A stretch of 64,000 nt of DNA from Triplophysa rosa (lineage: Eukaryota; Chordata; Actinopteri; Cypriniformes; Nemacheilidae), in NCBI RefSeq assembly GCF_024868665.1, contig NC_079892.1, positions 7,027,269 through 7,091,268 of the forward strand, given 5' to 3'. The notes beneath the pieces were generated by a model, which was not told where the DNA came from, did not search any database, and saw nothing but the letters and a program-made list of their open reading frames with translations. Shown piece after piece: positions 1 through 19,320 of the stretch (its first letter is position 1; each line of letters opens with the position of its first letter). Position numbers and translations under genes: made by a program.

Positions 1-22
1 ACGGGGCATGCAAACCACTTAC

Positions 23-2646
23 AGATAATTTTGCAGATGCTTCCAACTCTGTATTTGGTGTTATACAGAGAGGTGAGCGCATTGGCAGCAGCGGTGGCTA
101 CAGTGTGCTACAATAACCCAAGACGACCGTTAGTAAGATTATATAAGACAAACTACATAATACTAGCAGAAAGCGAGTATGTGAATTAGTTTACAAGCTC
201 AGGCTGGTCAGGAATATCTGTGCAAGTGTAGCCGTGGGGATACATTAAGAGTTGAGAGTAAGAGTGAATGGAGATGAAGGATTTGAAGTTGCCGTGGCCG
301 TTGACAAGGTCCACAACGTTTTTCACTTCGATCTCAGAGTTGGCATAAGGGCCGTGGTAAGAGTCAGAGCAGGGATTATCGCTGGCGCCAACTCCTAGGA
401 AAAATAAACAGAATTAACATTACATTTATGCACTTGGCAGTATTTATGAACATATATTTATCAATATCTGTGTCATGTACATACCTCCAAAGCCAGCGTC
501 CCAATTCCTGTTTGGGTCAACACCAATGCAGGAGGAGCCAGAATTCACAGAACGAGTCTTACGCCACATACGGTTCTAAAGTTAGAGCGAAAAGAAATGC
601 TAGGAAAAGTTCAATTGTTTAGTTCTTTAAAGTGCTCTAAACAAATTTAATAACTTTAACAACACACCCGTTTCTTAATATTTGACCATACAACCATGTT
701 ATTGCAAGTACTTCAATTAGAGAGAATCCATTCTCATAAACCCTGCCTTCTAAAGACTGTCAGCCAACCCGATTTTAGCATTTGTGTACATCCCTGCTGA
801 AAAAACCCAATAGAAACCATCACAGAAATTCTAATGGTTTCCATTAACATATTATGATGAACCATTAGCTCCTTCCATTAAAACCCTCACAAAATGTAAT
901 TTGTTGTGTGTTTTGGGCATTATTTCAAAAGGATTTAATGGTATTTTATTGGTTCACATCTGCCAGGTAACATCCCACCAATAGAACACATCAAAATACC
1001 AGTAAACACCATTACAGTTTCCATTAAAACCAATGCAATTCCCATTAAAACCATTAAATCCATTACATTTTCTGTGTTTTGGGGTCTATTGTTTTTTTAG
1101 CAGATGTAAAGCTACTAAAAGGGTAAGAGCAAACATGAAGAAAAGCAATGTTTATTGAGACAAATGGGAATTTTGTAACTATTTTTATGATGTGAATCAT
1201 ACAAAAATGTTCGACTATAAGAAAAAAAATGAAGCCCCTCCCCTAACATCACTGGCATAAATGTAGATCGTACTATAACGTACTAAGGAGATCATACTAA
1301 ATCATACAAAACAGACACCTCTTAAAATAGTTCCCATGGGATGAATTGCCATGAGCGTGTGTTGAATAAATCCATGTTTGTATATTCTCACAGTCTCTTA
1401 CACTGGTATGAGTAAATACGTATCCGTCAGGGTTGGTTGCAATCATCAAGTAGATGTCCATTTGACCAAGAAGAGCAGTGACGGAGGCATCAACACCATA
1501 GTCTGTAGCAATCTAGAGGCGCAAAAATATAATTTCAGAGGAAATAAAATGATTGATTGATTTATTTTAATGTTACCACTGTAAGCTTAGCTCACTTACC
1601 TTGTTGGCAATCCACACTGCAGAAGCCAGACTGACCCATTCTCTGGAGTGGATTCCTGCATCAACCCAGATTGCTGGTCGATTCACACCACCAGTGCTGA
1701 ACTGGAATCAATGTATGTTTATGAAAAAAGACAGTTTTTAGGTCCTCTGTGTATGGCTTGCAGACTTTACCTTGAGAGCATACATAGGGCGTTTCTCATA
1801 AGAGTTGCCGATCTGCACTTTGGAGACCAGGTTTGGGTGACTTGCAACAAGGCTGTCCATAAAACTGTAAATCTAAAGTTAATAAAAATGTTCAGTAATT
1901 TCATTCATTTTGTCATGCATGCTGCTTTTGTGTGGCATACTACTGTATGTGTCTACTACTTACTTCATCCAGGGTGTGATAAGCACCAAAGTTAAAGCTC
2001 TTGGTACTGCGCTCCATCGCTGCGTTACTCACCATCTCAGCTTTCTCCTTATTCAGAAGTTCCTGCGATAACATAAAACATTGGAATTTACTGTTACATT
2101 GAACAATAATTCCATATTGAGAAAACAACAGCTAGCTTTTGATATCTTGAATATTTTGATTTTCAGCCTGGCTCTTGAATCTCTCACCTGCACATTGTTG
2201 ACCATGACTGTGAAAGGTATCTTGTTTAAAGTAAGGAAGTCTTTAACAGCGTACAGACTGGCACGAGGCACACGGACGTCAACTGGCAGAGCGGTAGAGA
2301 CGCCATGGGTCCAGAAATCCAACTATATAAAAATTGCTATTATAATGTGCATAGATGTTCCATTGAAAGCCGTCAATAGTGATTTAAGAGATGAAGACCA
2401 TCATACCACCTGATGCACATCTCCTTCCAGCTCCTTCAAAGCCTTTAGGTGAACCTCGGTTTCCGCATGGATTCTGAGAACTTGGTCTCTATCAAGATGT
2501 TAAAAAAACAGTAGAAACTTGTATATTAAACAACAATAGTACTACATTTGCTCAAATACTGATCTGTTTATTTGAGCGTACCCATTAAAGAGTTCATCAC
2601 AGTGAACTGCGACCAAAAGTGCAAAAACAGCTAGAAAGAGCCTCAT
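23..2646 (-). CDS. Carboxypeptidase A zymogen, left tandem copy (3' exon outside window)
   Basis: Secreted zinc exopeptidase (family M14A) that removes C-terminal hydrophobic residues in the gut after its propeptide is cut off. Ten coding exons join in one frame: 2582-2646, 2410-2488, 2188-2322, 1964-2062, 1771-1872, 1600-1701, 1402-1512, 485-575, 195-394 and 23-107. The last exon, with the catalytic Glu, lies left of base 1. The start ATG opens a signal peptide ([16 protein letters not shown]). Next come the activation domain (DQVLRI...LDFW) and the catalytic domain, with zinc ligands in HSRE and in SIHSYSQ and the substrate-binding NRNWD. The predicted full length of about 417 aa fits the family. 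It is a tandem duplicate of the copy at 3904-7427. I cannot tell which CPA1/2/4/5 orthologue it is, because the specificity-pocket exon is missing. Confidence 0.93.
794..1103. repeat. MITE rich in ACCATTAAA motifs
   Basis: It lies in a carboxypeptidase intron. Ends are CTGCTGAAAAAACCCAATAG and its near inverted copy (TCTATTGTTTTTTTAGCAG). The body has repeated CCATTAAAACC units. A second, interrupted copy is in the ribc2 intron near 54085-55050, which confirms a dispersed family. Confidence 0.65.
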
Positions 2647-2699
2647 GTTCTCCTGCTCCTGCAAATGATCTCTGTGACTTCTTTCATTGCTGAGCTGTT

Positions 2700-2706
2700 C
2701 TTATAC
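2700..2706 (-). promoter_or_regulatory. TATA box of the left carboxypeptidase A gene
   Basis: GTATAAG on the minus strand starts 60 bases upstream of the start codon. The paralogous gene has the same heptamer at 61 bases (7482-7488). The matching spacing in two copies argues that both are true TATA boxes giving very short leaders, as is usual for exocrine pancreas genes. Confidence 0.7.
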
Positions 2707-2804
2707 ACTCAGTGACACGTGCTGAGTTCTCAGTTACGTATATCACATAATCAGTGCTGATGCAAGTTTATTTGACTTGGTTCATTATGATAGAACTGCC
2801 AATC

Positions 2805-2840
2805 TGTTCCAGGTGTTTATTGCTGCATGTTTCTCAGAGA
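2805..2840 (-). promoter_or_regulatory. Conserved proximal promoter block with E-box, left CPA gene
   Basis: A block of about 36 bases (plus-strand TGTTCCAGGTG...GCATGTTTCTCAGAGA) is nearly repeated upstream of the second carboxypeptidase gene at 7552-7587, while most surrounding sequence has diverged. It contains CAGGTG, an E-box of the type bound by the pancreatic PTF1 complex. PTF1 binding is inference; I do not see a clean second half-site. Confidence 0.5.
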
Positions 2841-3903
2841 TTAAAATTAGGCAAAAAACAAGTGAAAAGGTGTGAAAATTCACACGACAGTCTGTTTAAA
2901 GACAGATACAAAGAGTGCTTCTCATGTGGAAAGCCAAGAACAGATATGCTCTCTCTCTCTCTCTCTATATACAGTATACTGTATATACCATGGTCTGTTT
3001 GAATACTCGATTCTGATTGGCTGGAAGGTGTGCATTAAAAGCGTTTTTTACCTGTCTGATCAAAAATTGCACCGTAAACATCAATAACAGCTTTAATTTA
3101 TCAAATGACCATGGTTTAAGAAGGATAATCCACAGCTAGCCTCGGGCAACCACCCGACGCAAATATATATATATATATATACAGTATGCTATTAAAAACT
3201 GCTATTAGTCATTAAAAATAAAAATTCTGTAATTATTTATTCATGCTCATTGTCTTCTGTGGAACACAAAAGAAGATATTTTTAGAAATGTCTCAGTGGT
3301 TTTGTGTCCACATAATGAAAGTTAATGGGGTCCAGTGTTGTTTGGTTACCAACATTCTTCAAAATATATTTTTTCGTGTCACCAAAAGAAAGAGTCAAAC
3401 ACAAGTTTTGAACAAATTAAGAGTGAATAAATAATAATTAGTTTGCGTTTGGGTGAACTATTTCTTTAAGGCATACACAACTTACACACTTGCCATATTA
3501 TAATACATATCAACTGTGTGGCTATAATGCTAGAATTTTTCGCAGAATTTTTAGGTCAAAATTCGATGTCTAAAATGTGAAAACACCTTACGACACCTTT
3601 ACCAAAAGTTATTTAATGAAAAAATATTGAGTAAAAGAAAACTATATTAGTTATTCTCACACAGATTTAGATTTCATAGGTAAAAACAATTTGGAGGAAA
3701 ATAATATGACTAAAAGCTGTTTATATGTATGCCTTTATTTTTGACACGTGTTTTAAAAGATAAGAGAGGACATTAAAATGTAAGTACAATAAGTAACCAT
3801 TTGTTTGTTTCATCTGCTTATCTTGTAATTTAGCACAGGTGTACGTGTAACCAATACGCATCCTTGAGCTTTATAAGAAACTTCAAGAGATTGCAAATTC
3901 ATC

Positions 3904-6900
3904 TTAAAGTTTATTGCAAACATATTCCATAATATATTTGATAGCAAGCCAGGTCTCCTTTGACGTTGAAACAATCTGATCGGCAGGCAAGAGGAATCCA
4001 AATTTGCCGGTGTCACGCAACTCAAAAGCAAAGGAATATTTGATGCCACGATTGTAAGCCCAGTCAACACTTGCACCACTAGCTTGTTCTGTAATAAAAC
4101 ATCCAAACATTAGTTTTTAAGAATTCAAAGAACAAATCCTTTAGAACAAATGGTAATGACTGACAGCTTTAAAGGTAGGTTTATAGCTAAAAGGGGAAGC
4201 AGCGGTTGTAGATCTATTTGGTAAATGTTTCTCAGGCTTATAGTTTACATAAAAATATTATATAATACCCACACAAATGAGACCATTGCTGTCTGATTCA
4301 GTTTACAGTTTTGAACATAAATATAAACGTTTTGGAAAGCATTATGTAAACATGCAAAATGTAGAATAGTGAAATGTGTGAACAGTGTAATTTACTTACC
4401 AATAGTGTTAAAAATACTGCCAACTGTGTAGACGGTGCCATGCCAGGAGCTGAGAGCATTGCTTGCAGCTACGGCGATACTGTGCTACAGTACACATGCT
4501 CAGATCATTTAAAACAAATTGCCAGAAGAAAGTCATATACAGTAAGATGTTATGTATGCAGATTGACTTACAAGTTCAGTCTGGTCGGGAGGGTTTGTTC
4601 CAGTGTAACTGTAGGGATACATCAGAAGCTGTTTGTACGAGTGTAGGCTAATGAAAGATTTAAAGTTGCCGTGACTCTCAATCAAGTTCGCCATATTTTT
4701 CACTTCAATCTCAGAATTAGCAGAAGGGCCGCGATAGTCTTCGTCACAGGGGTTATCACTGGCTCCGGGGCCTGAGAGAAGTTATGCACAGATATTAAAC
4801 AGATCTCATTTTTCTGTACTATTCAGTTTCAACAAGAGAGATAGACAATATCAACGTACCACCAAATGCTGCATCCCAGTTCCGATTGAGGTCAACTCCA
4901 AAGCATTTGGGGTCAGAGGTCACAGAACGGTTTTTACGCCACAAGCGATAAAATGACTAATTAAAAATGAACAATTAACAAAAATGAGCATGTCATTATT
5001 CTGAACATTTATTTGTTGTCACGCGAACTAATTATTAATTGCTTACGGATGAGGACTTGTGGGTGAAGAAATATCCATCAGGGTTAGCCACAATCAACAG
5101 GTAGATGTCCATTAAACCAAGGATTTTTGGCACAGGGGCACGGTTATTTGCATAGTCTGTGGCAATCTGGAAAATCAAAAGGATTTTAAAAATTTAAAAA
5201 TTGTTAGTCAGTTCTTATTTTGGTGACATTGGGGAAGTTTCCCGGACAAGGATTATCTTAAACCAGGACTAGGCCTTAGTTAAATTAGGATATTTAAGTC
5301 GTTTTAAAAAAACATACCTTACAAAAACATTACTGGTGTGCATCTCGAAACAAAAACAACCGCACTGATATATTTTAAGATATGTCAGTGTAAGTTGTTT
5401 TCAATCAAGACACCTCTAACATTTAAGTTAGTCTGGGACTAGTCGTAAACCCTGTCCGGGAAACCGCCCCTAGATGTTTAACTTTTTCAGCACATTGTCA
5501 AATGTTGCTCAAACACCAAACGGTCACCTTGTGGTTACTCTATACTTCCTTATGGTTTCTTTTGAAACATGTTTTTAAGTTTAATATTGCACATAAGAAC
5601 CCATTGCAAAAAAATAAATACAATAAAAATAAAAAAGACGAAAGAATCAATGTAATTATTGGTAAGCGTCAATATAGTTATTATCAAGGGATTATTTTGC
5701 TGACATCATGATCACGAATATTGCATAAGGCTATTTATGTGCAGAGGAAGCCGAACTCAGTGAGAGCTCTGGGAACTGTGAGAACTCTGTCAGCATTTGT
5801 GAACGTGTAAGACATCCTTTTTGTCAGCAGAGAAAAACACTCTCTTTCATAAAAAAGTGCTTTTGAAATATGTTTAAAATGATGGACACTTGCATGACAT
5901 TTGGTGCCTGGAAACAATAACAGTGCAACAAAGTAATAAAGAAAGAAAGAAATACTGAAATGAGAATTTAGAAATTACTTTGCATCGACCTGGTTGGCAA
6001 TCCACACTGCAGTTGCATGGGAAATCCACTCCCTGGAGTGCATTCCAGCATCAATCCAAATCGCTGGTTTTTTCTCTCCACCTGTGCTGAACTGGATTCA
6101 GTGTGAAAAGATTTTAAAACTAAACAGTGCTACACACATTAGTCCGTAATTTGTGTTAATATCCAAATAATGTGTTCTGTTTGCTTCACCTTAAGGGCAT
6201 ACATGGGGCGGTTCTCATAAGAGTTGCCGATCTGCACTTTAGACACGACTTTAGAGTGACTGGCAACAAGAGTGTCCATCCAACTGTAAATCTGAAGAGG
6301 TTCATTAAAACATTCTCAGACTCGTAAACGCATGACACTTATATCACACATTTTGTTTAGCATTAGTTTGTATCCAGCTTTTTGTGCAATGTGTGTACTT
6401 ACTTCATCCAGGGTGTGATAGGCAGCAAAGTCGAAGTTCTTGGTCTTGCGCTCCATCGCTGCGTTACTTACCATCCCTGCTTTCTCCTTGTCCAGAAGTT
6501 CCTGAGACACAGTAAAACATTGTTACTAAAAGATTTTATACTAAATTACATTATAGTTTTGATAAACTTGTAAACATATTTGGATTTCTAGTTGGGACTG
6601 ATCTTCTAAAAGTACTGTAAAGCCTAATAGCTTCATTGTGTCTTTTGTCATTTTTGTTACAAGCATGGCTACTGAATCTCTTACCTGCACATTGCTGATC
6701 ATGACTGTGAAGGGGATCTTGTTTGCAGTGAGCAAGTTTTTGACAGCATACAGACTGACATGAGGCACACGGACGTCAATAGGCAGATCGGTAGAGATGC
6801 CATGGGTCCAGAAATCCAGCTACAGGATCACATAACATGTATAGTCCATCATTTGCATGAATGTGATTCAAATAATAAAATGAAACAGCATCATCATTGT

Positions 6901-7427
6901 TTGAGTGGTTGTAGTAGCTGCCTGGTTTATTTCAATAAAATACAGTAATAAAATTGCAGTCTGACAAACATATGGATTGTTAAAGTGAGGCTATTTAAAT
7001 ACACAAGGGGTAATAAATACTTATATTCTACTATCTTTACCATATAAAATACTATTTAATTTGATTTCAAGTTATGCACAACCTGAAAATGTTTGAGAAG
7101 ACAAATTGTGTAACAAAATTATTGATCAAGAACAGTAAAAATAGACATACTACCCGCTTCTGTTTCAACTCGTTTAAAACCTCAAGGTGGCTCTTTGTTT
7201 CTGCGTGGATTCTAAGAACTTGGTCTCTGTCAAAATAAAAAAGCAGATTTTTTGTTAAGTGACATAAAATTAAAATATGATGTAATAACTATAACAAAAC
7301 AGAAAATACAGGTGACATATACAATGAGGCTGAATCTTGAAGGTGTAATGGGGCAATTGTTTATCTCGACTTACCCCTTGCAGTAAACTGCGAGCAAAAG
7401 TGTAAAGACAGCTAGAAAGAGCCTCAT
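3904..7427 (-). CDS. Carboxypeptidase A zymogen, right tandem copy, with divergent active-site rim
   Basis: Complete gene, 416 aa. Eleven exons: 7375-7427, 7154-7226, 6685-6819, 6403-6501, 6190-6291, 5990-6091, 5047-5166, 4860-4956, 4572-4771, 4400-4484 and 3904-4088. A signal peptide ([16 protein letters not shown]) is followed by the propeptide and the M14 catalytic domain. Zinc ligands (MHSREW; SLHSYKQ), NRNWD and the catalytic Glu (FAFELRDTG) are all present, so it should be active. It differs from its neighbour in two ways. The codon split between exons 10 and 11 reads GAA (Glu) where family members have the capping Tyr248, and there is a small Ser-rich insertion after FFTHK. The bovine Ile255 position is Val (QASGASVDW). 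The exon 6 donor is a weak GTCGAT. Exon phases match the left copy, confirming tandem duplication. The exact orthologue (CPA1/2/4/5 type) is unresolved. Confidence 0.94.
3909..3914 (-). terminator. Polyadenylation signal inside the coding end of the right CPA gene
   Basis: AATAAA is formed by the Asn-Lys codons two residues before the stop (AAT AAA CTT TAA). Cleavage 10-30 bases beyond would leave almost no 3' UTR. The next AATAAA on this strand is about 165 bases past the stop. Confidence 0.5.
5231..5470. repeat. Palindromic MITE in a carboxypeptidase intron
   Basis: Terminal inverted repeats begin near GGGGAAGTTTCCCGGACA at the left and end with TGTCCGGGAAACCGCCCC at the right. The inner sequence (ACCAGGACTAGGCC / CTGGGACTAGTCG) continues the palindrome. 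There is no coding content. A partial relative may lie at 51720-51770. No clear target-site duplication was seen. Confidence 0.7.
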
Positions 7428-8024
7428 GTTGTCCTGTGCATGAAATGATCTCTACTGTAGTTCTTCCCTGCCCATGAGCTCCTTATACACACAAGTTCTA
7501 TCAATCATGTGCTGATTCAAGTTAACATGAACTAATCTTTGAAAGTGTGTTTGTTCCAGATGTACATTGCAGCATGTTTCTCAGTGACTCTAAACTATAA
7601 TAACTGGAAATGTTTCAGCTCATGTGACAATTCACATAAGAGTTTTTTACTAGTTTTCCAAATGTTTGGTCTCTAACTTCGACAGTTTGACTGCAGCGAC
7701 TTTGTTTTTTAAGTAAAAACATGATCAACTGTCCTAGGAAATCACAAATACTACGGGATATTTTTTTAATAAAAACTTACAAGACTAGATCAACTTTAAG
7801 TGTATACTAGCCTTGTGTACAGGAAAACGTGGGCGTATTAAACCGGACGCGCTTCAAATCACGTGACAGTTCCATCTCTGTCAGCTGACGCGGCTAGACG
7901 GAACTAGTGTACTACTGCAGGTCCCCGTAAAGTTAACTTTAGTTTAATTTGACAAGGCAATCTATTGTTACTATTTGTCTCATATATTTTTTAAAACAGA
8001 GCCAGCGCCTTAAAACCATCAACT
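7428..8024. promoter_or_regulatory. Shared head-to-head promoter region of CPA and atp6v1e1
   Basis: The two start codons diverge with 597 bases between them. The CPA side has a TATA box (7482-7488) and a conserved E-box block (7552-7587). The atp6v1e1 side (about 7830-7940) is locally GC- and CpG-richer, with no TATA box, as expected for a housekeeping promoter. CACGTG at 7860-7865 is a candidate E-box. Confidence 0.6.
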
Positions 8025-10568
<2,544 letters not shown>

Positions 10569-12855
10569 TAGACTGCTGTTACAAATATGTATTGGTATAT
10601 AAGAGATCATCACTGTTCAGAAAACCGCTGAAGTGATACATCTGGAAGTTCTGGAAATTGCATTGGTCAAGGTCTAACAAATCAGTTTATTTCGTCTCGT
10701 TTTCCTAAAGGTTTTTGTGTTTTTGCCAAAGAAAGTCATTCAGGAGTGTTTTTCTTTTCCTTTTGAGTGTTGAAGATCATGTCACCTTTAGGGAACGTGG
10801 GTATACATGCAGGAACAAAATCTTAATCCAGCCTAAGGTTGTTAGCTGGTCTCGTAGATTTGCCAAGCTTTTAAAGCTGGTTTTAGAGGTGCTTTGAGCA
10901 CTTGTCAAGCTGGGAGACCAGCCTAGTGGACTGACCAGCCTAACACCTAGTAGGGATGCTAGTTAAACTGGGTTAGACCAGAAAACCACCATAGGCTGGT
11001 TTAAGATGTTTTCTCTCAACATGGATATTCTCTCGGAAACATAATCCTGACATTTGATCTCCACCTGTCTGTTCAAAAACCAACAAGCACTCAGGAATTT
11101 ACATTGTCTTATGGTGCCTTCTAAATGTTGTAAGCTAGCAGCCTAACTGGTTTCCAGCAAAAACCTCATTCAGTTTATCTTAAATATATGAATTTGTGCT
11201 TATTTCTGTTATACACTTATTTCTGGTTGCATTTGTTTCTAGTTGCTTGTGTTGCATTATACTACAGAAAAATAAATATGTTTTATTTATATTTTGATGC
11301 ATTTCTGTGAGGATTGAAAATAATAAAAACACCCAACACACACACAAAAACAACACTTTGTATAGCCTATTACAATGTATATTGCTTGTTTTGTTACACT
11401 TTGTCTATTTTAAAAGAGATAAATGATTAGAAACCTAATTAAAAATAAAGGGAAAATGCTGTCGCCTTGTGGAATTTAAGCACACTGGATGCAAACGGCA
11501 TCAGTTGCGGTGCACAAACAAATGTTTTGCATAATCAAATTACTTTTTTATCATGCGTTTAGGCCATCTTTAAGATATAAAGCTCTTTAATAAACAGTCT
11601 GTTGAGCAGCGTCGTTTATATCTGAAATTGACTTGCAAATGTCAATATTTCAGACCTGCTTGCCGCTGTGCAAAATGTGAGTATACTAGATCAATATGAA
11701 ATCTTGTAGTGTTCAGGCCTTTGTAAACATACAAAGAACAGGCTGGATATACTGTAGGTCAAGGTTGTAATGACTCTTCCCTGCTATTATTGTATTTAGA
11801 GATCTTGTTTTTGTTCAGAAAGGTCTTTTATTTTGAAGTGTTAATATAAACATGCAAAATTACTTTCCACGCTTTTTATTATTTATTTATTTTGCAGGTA
11901 TGAATAAACAATCTTGGTCTCAGTTTTCAAGTTATCAGCATTTTTATGTATACTTTATACGTTTCAGTCTAATTCTAACAGGAATTATCATGCCTTTGAT
12001 TACAGAATGAGAAAATAATATCCCAGTAAAAAAAGTGTAGGGCAATATTCATTTTTAAACAATCCATATAATATATATGTATAATATAATGAATATAAAT
12101 AATATGTATTTGTAAAATTGTTTCAAAACTTTAATACCATTAAGCCACTGGTCCTTTTTATGTGTTGTTAATTTTTACTTTTTTAAATTTTCGTTCAGTG
12201 GCAAGAATAAGGCTTTGTTGCATTACATTTCTTTCTTCTGCAATGAACAAGATCATTTAGAGAAGCATTAAAAAATGAAGCCCACAATGGTCATTATTTT
12301 GCCTACAAGACATGAGATTTTGTCCCACAAAGGAACGTGTGCACAGGAAGGCCTCGGCACAGATGCCCAGATTTACGAATGGATTAAAATAGCAACCAGA
12401 TTACACAGTTCAAATCAGACCCTGTACGATCAGTGATTCTGCTTCTCTTTTTGATTCAAATCTTCCATCTAAATACATCAAACTCATTCACTAACAATGA
12501 CTTTCTCATCATGTTTTTCATTAATCATGCAGGTTTAAAAATTATGGTAAATAGGGGCTTTAAAAACAGGACCCTGTCTTACCTTAAGAACCCTGTTTAC
12601 AGCCTTTAGGTACTTTAACATGATTAGTTTGCAATAACAGTGGCTCTTATGTTAGCATTACACACCCTCCTTTCTTATTCACAAGTGTTGGAAACCTCCT
12701 TTGGTCGGGTATGTGGATTTCATTCAATTATCTTTTATTCACTTCTCAAAATCTCCTTTCTAAGTCTTTACACATCACTCATCTTCTCACTTGTTACCAT
12801 GTCCTGTGTAGAAACAGTACTGTGTGTTTGATGATTGAGGTGACATCATCAGCTG
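10569..12855. other. atp6v1e1 3' UTR and intergenic DNA
   Basis: An AATAAA at 11271-11276 is the likely polyadenylation signal of atp6v1e1, giving a 3' UTR of about 0.7 kb. About 10825-11015 holds a degenerate repeat of GCTGGT / ACCAGC motifs in both orientations, typical of a fish palindromic element. From about 11300 to 12855 I see only AT-rich sequence and the slc25a18 3' UTR; no gene is supported. Confidence 0.6.
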
Positions 12856-17775
<4,920 letters not shown>

Positions 17776-19194
17776 ACTTTAACAGTTTTCTCCAATTCTC
17801 TTCCCACCAGCAAAGGTTTCAGCACAGACTTCCAGGGTCCACCCGGCCAGCCTGCTGGCACGGTGCACCAACCTTCACACCCTTCCTGTCTGTGAGAACA
17901 GCCACTCTTTGGTAACAATAAATACAAAACAAAAGAGAGATTAGGTGTATTTTCAAATTCAGGACATAGCACCCAATTCAATGTTATGCTGGCCATTTCA
18001 CAGTAACTGCTCTATTAATATTGGTTTAAAATCACTGAAAACAATTATCCATTTACCTCTAGAAACGTGATTTTCACAGTGCACGAATAGAGAACATCCT
18101 CCTTGTAAAGTCTCTCTAATCTTACAGCTAATTAGGTTGTGACCTCATGAATTAGCCTAGAGAGAGCTAACAGGTGAGGGGTTTACCAGCTTGAATGTCT
18201 GTGCTAACTAACACACTATCAACAGCATCACCATTAAAGAGATTTTATAGAAGTATGAAAACCTACGACTCGATCCTGACTACAGAAGTCTTAAAATGTC
18301 TACATTTAATACAACTTGTTTTCATCTTAAATCATACTCTTAGTCATCTTTATATATATAGGCTTTCTGTGATTTGTTTTTAGTAAAGTTCACCTGAGCA
18401 GAATGAACCTATCATGTTACAGAAAATTGCAGAATCTATATAATAAGAGTAATTCTAGTTTTTTCTTTGTATTGTGTCATATCTCCCATTTCTATTTCCT
18501 CTCACTTTTCTTAAACCATCGTACTCTTTTCTCTTCCCTTCACGCTTCTGTTTACTCACATCATTTGGGTACCATTCAATATTTGACCGTTCTCTCTCTT
18601 TTCCTCCAGCATTATCACATCCTCACATCCTCTCTTCTCCACCGTCCACTGCCTGTCTTAACTTGAGCCTAGTGGCATTCTGAGCATGCCTTTCCCTTCA
18701 GCACTGCTTTCTTTCAACTCTGGTCTATTCATACCCTTCGGCTGCCAAAAACACGGACAAGCGATATTTCCCCCCTCCATGCCAGATTTCCCCTCGCTAA
18801 GACTTTTCACAACCTGCCCAAACAGATCCCCCCTCACGCAACCCTGCGTATTTCACCGTTACAACTCTGTTTGAGAGAATAATGATCATGTTCTTACCTC
18901 AGTCAGTGCATTGACGGGTTCGATCAAGCCTCCCTCTTTCTCCTATGCACACTGACAATGTGTGCAGAAGCCGTAGTCAAGCTCAGAAGAGATCCAACAG
19001 AGCCAGCCGCCACTCAGGGGCCGTTGCACAAACAAATGCATTGTCCCTCTGTGCGTAAGTCCCTCCCCTTCGTGGCGACTCCCAGTGACATAGACAGTGG
19101 TTGCATAACTTTTTACTAATGAAACTTGACACACATTCACACATATACACACTTACACTGCAAAAGCATCCACAAAGTGGTATAAACTTTAAAG

Positions 19195-19293
19195 GAGTAG
19201 TTCACTTCAAAACTTGCCCCCATTCACTTTCCATAGTAATTTTTATTCCTACAATGGAAAGTCAATGGGGGCAAAATGTGAAGTGAACTACTC
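19195..19293. repeat. Short near-perfect palindrome (MITE)
   Basis: GAGTAGTTCACTTCAAAACT...CACTTTCCAT is followed after a short spacer by its inverted copy, ATGGAAAGTCAATGGGGGCA...GAAGTGAACTACTC. It is about 99 bases with 40-base arms, able to form a hairpin. It has no coding capacity. Confidence 0.75.
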
Positions 19294-19320
19294 ATTTAAC
19301 TGTTCTATAAGAAAAATCAC

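Larger units (their letters stand above)
2649..3903. other. Intergenic region between the two carboxypeptidase genes
   Basis: No gene is supported here. It holds the left CPA promoter, a CT microsatellite (about 2949-2967), an AT microsatellite (about 3163-3181) and a degraded copy of the foldback MITE seen many times in this window (about 3240-3470, ending GGGTGAACTATTTCTTTAA). The possible distal polyadenylation site of the right CPA copy (TTTATT, 3734-3739) is also here. Confidence 0.7.
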
